From contig CAKOWE010000014.1 in assembly GCA_934122235.1 (NCBI GenBank), positions 1 to 35,083 of the forward strand: DNA of 35,083 nt, read 5' to 3'. This stretch comes from an uncultured Clostridia bacterium (GTDB taxonomy: Bacteria > Bacillota > Clostridia > TANB77 > CAG-508). Below the pieces are notes generated by a model. That model saw nothing but the letters and a program-made list of their open reading frames with translations. It was not told the origin of the DNA and searched no databases. Shown in pieces: positions 32,639 through 35,083 of the stretch (positions within the stretch are counted from its first letter, which is position 1; each line of letters begins with the position of its first letter). Position numbers and translations under genes: made by a program.

Positions 32639-32653
32639 TTTTATTACCTCTCC

Positions 32654-33211
32654 TTATAAAACTTCAATTGCTTGAACACATCTTCTATACTCTGGTTGAT
32701 TTTCAACACAAGTTATTAATGTTATTCTGTTATCATTTGTTTCTTTTAGATACGTCCAATCTGTTTCATCTATTATTAAATTTTGTACTACTTTATACTT
32801 TCTTATTTCTTTATCTTTTTTGTATATTATTTCGTCACCTATACTTAGCTTTTTTATACTCTTAAAATAACTTTCTACTCCAATACCTCTATTATGGGCC
32901 GCAAGTCCAACATTTCCCTCAAGTGTAGTAGTTTGTGTAAAATGTCCTACATACTTTGAAATCACATTAGGTGTTGTACCTTCAGCTATATCAGCCGTTA
33001 AATTTATTATTGGAATTTGTATTTGCCAAATATGTTCATTGACTTTCTCATTTTCTTGTGTAACTTGTGTTTGAACTTTATTTTCTTTCGTATTTTCTAA
33101 GATTACTTCTTCCTTATTAATGTTTGACCAAATCACACTCATAAATACATATATTATTACTGTTATTATAAGTGTAATCATTAATACATTTTTCTTTGTA
33201 TAGTTAATCAC
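32654..33211 (-). CDS. Sortase, class D-like
   Basis: 185 residues from the GTG at 33211 (TTGGAGG 8 bases upstream); an in-frame TTG five codons earlier is less likely because it lies within that RBS. One N-terminal membrane anchor (about 8-28). Catalytic residues: H106 (GLAAHNRG), C168 (TLITCVEN) and R176 or R177 (EYRRCVQA), the order His-Cys-Arg of sortases. The HNRG and TLITC sequences and the size suggest class D or a related housekeeping type. The likely substrate is the LPRTGY protein encoded 16 bases downstream. Its promoter region contains nested dyads (33246-33304). Confidence 0.85.
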   Translation of the reverse strand: MINYTKKNVLMITLIITVIIYVFMSVIWSNINKEEVILENTKENKVQTQVTQENEKVNEHIWQIQIPIINLTADIAEGTTPNVISKYVGHFTQTTTLEGNVGLAAHNRGIGVESYFKSIKKLSIGDEIIYKKDKEIRKYKVVQNLIIDETDWTYLKETNDNRITLITCVENQPEYRRCVQAIEVL

Positions 33212-33245
33212 ACCTATAGCCTCCAATGACTTTATAGTCTAGTAT

Positions 33246-33285
33246 GCTGTATTAATATATACTGTTAAAATAACAATAATACAGC
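33246..33285. promoter_or_regulatory. Nested dyads upstream of the sortase gene
   Basis: GCTGTATTA (33246-33254) and TAATACAGC (33277-33285) enclose a TGTTA-AAA-TAACA palindrome. Next to it lies GTGCT/AGCAC (33287-33301). The dyads overlap the predicted -10 and spacer, so they could be repressor sites or a structured leader. Confidence 0.45.
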
Positions 33286-33304
33286 TGTGCTAAAATAAGC
33301 ACAA
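33276..33304 (-). promoter_or_regulatory. Predicted sortase operon promoter
   Basis: On the minus strand TTGTGC (33299-33304), 17 bases, TATTAT (33276-33281). The -35 is weak. Confidence 0.45.
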
Positions 33305-33573
33305 GAAAAAAATATTAGAAAACTGTAAAAAGAAAATATAAATTAAATACAGCCCCTAAACTACTTTTAAATAACTTTTTTGGGAAATCTTAAGATTTTG
33401 AAATAAATTTGTAAGAATAAATTTATTGTTTCGAATTAATTCTATTTTATTTTACAATAATTCTTAATATGTGTAAAGCTTTTTTCATCGACAAATTGCT
33501 ACAAAACAAGACACCAAAAGATTCTATAGGTTTAGTGTTTTGCATTTTATATTTAGAATATTTTTTTGTATCT

Positions 33574-33605
33574 GTATTTTCTTTTTGAAAATACTATGTT
33601 ATAAT
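33574..33605 (+). promoter_or_regulatory. DUF4364 promoter with operator-like dyad
   Basis: An extended -10 TGTTATAAT (-10 at 33600-33605) is preceded by a perfect dyad GTATTTTC-TTTTT-GAAAATAC (33574-33594) in place of the -35. This fits binding of a dimeric regulator, perhaps the winged-helix product itself. A second TGTTATAAT lies at 33616-33624. Confidence 0.5.
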
Positions 33606-33644
33606 CTTTTGTAATTGTTATAATTTATAAGGGAGGCATTACAA

Positions 33645-34196
33645 TTGAAATTATCTTCTGATAATGAGACATTAGCTGAAAATAAAGCATTAATTTTATA
33701 CATTTTAGACAAAATTAACAAGCCTATATCTAATGAAGCTTTATTGCAATTAGTTTTAAGTATTGATAATATGAATTATTTTTACTTCCAACAATTCTTA
33801 TTAGATTTATTAGAAAATAAATATATTATTAACTATGATAATGAATTTAATGAAAACGTTTACGAAATTACTCCAGAAGGTAAACAAACTTTAGCTTTAG
33901 TTAAAGATATAATTCCCGGAATTACTAAGTTTAGAGTTGACAACGAATTCAAAGATAATTTAGAGCAAATAGAAAATGAATTATCTATAACTGCTGACTT
34001 TATTCCTCATTCCGAAACCGATTATAGTGTTAAGTGCAAAATTATCGAAAATAATAGAGCATTATTTGAAATAACTACTTTTGCTGGTTCTAGAGAACAG
34101 GCAAAAAAAATTGCTGATAATTGGAAAGAACATGCAACAACAATATATCCAAACTTATTAGAAATATTAACTAAAAATTACGATGATGAACTATAA
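33645..34196 (+). CDS. DUF4364 family protein, predicted winged-helix regulator
   Basis: 183 residues, begun at TTG with GGGAGG 8 bases upstream. The N-terminal 70 residues form a winged-helix-like segment (NKALILYILDKINKPISNEALLQL, then YEITPEGKQTLALV), and the C-terminal part an alpha-beta domain (ITADFIPHSETDYSVKCKII, ALFEITTFAGSREQAKKIADNW). The length and pattern fit DUF4364, common in Clostridia and of unknown function. It is the only rightward gene between sortase and glyS. Autoregulation is suggested by the dyad in its promoter. The start is strongly supported by the RBS. Confidence 0.8.
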   Translation: MKLSSDNETLAENKALILYILDKINKPISNEALLQLVLSIDNMNYFYFQQFLLDLLENKYIINYDNEFNENVYEITPEGKQTLALVKDIIPGITKFRVDNEFKDNLEQIENELSITADFIPHSETDYSVKCKIIENNRALFEITTFAGSREQAKKIADNWKEHATTIYPNLLEILTKNYDDEL

Positions 34197-34225
34197 AAGT
34201 TTATTTTATTCTTTATATAAAATAA

Positions 34226-34263
34226 AAAACATAACAATAAATCAATTATTGTTATGTTTTTTT
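34226..34263. terminator. Bidirectional terminator between the DUF4364 gene and glyS
   Basis: AAAACATAACAATAA / TTATTGTTATGTTTT with a 5-base loop and a run of seven T on the rightward side and A-rich sequence on the other, so it can end both convergent transcripts. Confidence 0.8.
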
Positions 34264-34265
34264 GT

Positions 34266-35083
34266 TTAAAACATTATTTTTTCATCTAACCATTTTTCTA
34301 AGTCATCTATTTTTACTCTTACTTGTTCCATTGTATCTCTATCTCTTATTGTTACGCTGTCATCATTTTCAGTTTCAAAGTCTATTGTTATGCAATATGG
34401 TGTTCCAATTTCATCTTCTCTTCTATATCTTTTTCCTATACTTCCAGCTTCATCATAATCACACATAAACTTTTTTGATAATCTTGAATAAACTTCTTCT
34501 GCCTTATTACTTAATTTTTTTGAAAGCGGTAATATCGCTACCTTATATGGCGCAAGAAATGGATGTAATCTTAAAACTGTTCTTGTATCATTTTCGTCTA
34601 TAACTTCTTCATCATATGCATTGCACAAAAATGCTAATGCCACCCTATCACAACCTAATGATGGTTCTATACAATATGGTATAAATTTCTCGCCAGTTTC
34701 CTGATCTAAGTATGTAAAGTCTTCCTTTGCATGTTCTGCATGTTGTTTTAAATCATAATCTGTTCTATCTGCAACTCCCCATAATTCTCCCCATCCAAAT
34801 GGAAACAAGAATTCTATATCTGTAGTTCCTTTGCTATAAAAACATAGTTCTTCTGGGCTATGATCTCTTAATCTTATTGAATCAACATTCATTCCTAAAC
34901 TTAATAACCAATTTTTACAAAATTCTCTCCAATAATCAAACCATTCTAGATCTATTCCTGGTTTGCAGAAAAACTCTAATTCCATTTGTTCAAATTCTCT
35001 AGTTCTAAAAGTAAAATTTCCTGGAGTTATCTCATTTCTAAATGATTTTCCTATTTGTGCTATTCCTAATGGTAATTTTCTTC
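34266..35083 (-). CDS. glyS: Glycyl-tRNA synthetase (dimeric type), C-terminal part
   Basis: 272 codons are visible; the gene runs off the right end, where the frame reads KLPLGIAQIGKSFRNEITPGNF, then TFRTREFEQMELEFF, the class II motif 2 region. Later parts are ELWGVADRTDYDLKQH, IPYCIEPSLGCDRVALAFL (motif 3) and the anticodon-binding domain from about LAPYKVAILPLSKK to DEAGSIGKRYRREDEIGTPYCITID. This is the alpha2-type GlyRS found in many Firmicutes and eukaryotes, not the alpha2-beta2 GlyQ/GlyS type. An internal ATG at 34985 is not the start. The stop is 3 bases from the terminator. Confidence 0.95.
   Translation of the reverse strand, partial: RKLPLGIAQIGKSFRNEITPGNFTFRTREFEQMELEFFCKPGIDLEWFDYWREFCKNWLLSLGMNVDSIRLRDHSPEELCFYSKGTTDIEFLFPFGWGELWGVADRTDYDLKQHAEHAKEDFTYLDQETGEKFIPYCIEPSLGCDRVALAFLCNAYDEEVIDENDTRTVLRLHPFLAPYKVAILPLSKKLSNKAEEVYSRLSKKFMCDYDEAGSIGKRYRREDEIGTPYCITIDFETENDDSVTIRDRDTMEQVRVKIDDLEKWLDEKIMF

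Larger units (their letters stand above)
33227..33644. other. 418-bp divergent intergenic region between the sortase and DUF4364 genes
   Basis: It contains the leftward sortase promoter and dyads (33246-33304) and the rightward DUF4364 promoter and dyad (33574-33605). The middle, about 33305-33573, has an AATAAATTT/AAATTTATT repeat near 33401-33426 and a weak CAAGACAC/GTGTTTTG pairing near 33505-33543, but no gene is supported. Confidence 0.5.

Noticed and set aside
34985..34985. ATG as the start of glyS
   Set aside because: The same frame continues to the window edge with conserved class II synthetase sequence, so the gene is only partly contained.
1..35083. CRISPR array, prophage or transposon
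   Set aside because: No repeat-spacer periodicity, integrase, capsid or transposase frame was seen; the only tandem repeat is inside infB.

Overview
The window is very AT-rich DNA from a low-GC Gram-positive bacterium, most likely an uncultured gut-type member of the Clostridia (inference from gene content). Supporting observations are strong AGGAGG-type ribosome-binding sites, several TTG/GTG starts, an agr-type peptide quorum-sensing locus, a class D-like sortase, a short archaeal-type prolyl-tRNA synthetase and a DUF4364 gene. TGA is a normal stop here (rbfA and agrA end in TGA), so the code is standard and the two frameshifts below are not recoding artefacts. No tRNA, rRNA, CRISPR array, transposase or phage gene was seen.

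Layout from left to right. (1) 1-680: several very small leftward units, including a 48-codon gene with its own promoter, RBS and terminator. (2) 825-6834: an eight-gene leftward operon of nucleotide and nucleobase enzymes: RdgB/HAM1-like pyrophosphatase, a deoxynucleotidase fused to a nucleoside hydrolase (frameshifted), a TudS/DUF523 desulfurase-like protein, three different HD phosphohydrolases, an ATP-grasp protein and a nucleoside deoxyribosyltransferase-like protein. This is the accessory region and the best candidate for an undescribed system. (3) 6954-19061: leftward housekeeping block: rpsO, pnp, a GT2 glycosyltransferase, a P-loop/Asp23-like fusion, rimP, nusA, rnpM (ylxR), a frameshifted ylxQ, infB, rbfA, nrnA and a small membrane protein. 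(4) 19366-22277: agr quorum sensing, with agrA-agrC rightward and agrB-agrD leftward, meeting at a shared terminator. (5) 22479-27580: a membrane WG-repeat protein, tgt, queA (queuosine synthesis) and a membrane-anchored zincin-like protein. (6) 27709-31210: proS, scpB, rimO. (7) 31355-33211: a sortase and its likely thioester/SpaA surface-protein substrate. (8) 33645-35083: a DUF4364 regulator (rightward) and the 3' end of glyS (leftward).

How the genes fit together. The rimP-nusA-rnpM-ylxQ-infB-rbfA-nrnA order is the classic Firmicutes transcription/translation operon. It has a near-consensus promoter and a 5' leader stem-loop. The nucleotide island lies directly downstream of this block, behind a terminator whose stem overlaps the island's predicted promoter. 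Read along the operon, its products could take (deoxy)nucleotides from triphosphate to monophosphate to nucleoside to free base. That fits salvage of damaged or modified nucleotides, or nucleotide depletion as defence; the sequence alone cannot decide. The agr and sortase loci are the cell-surface and communication modules.
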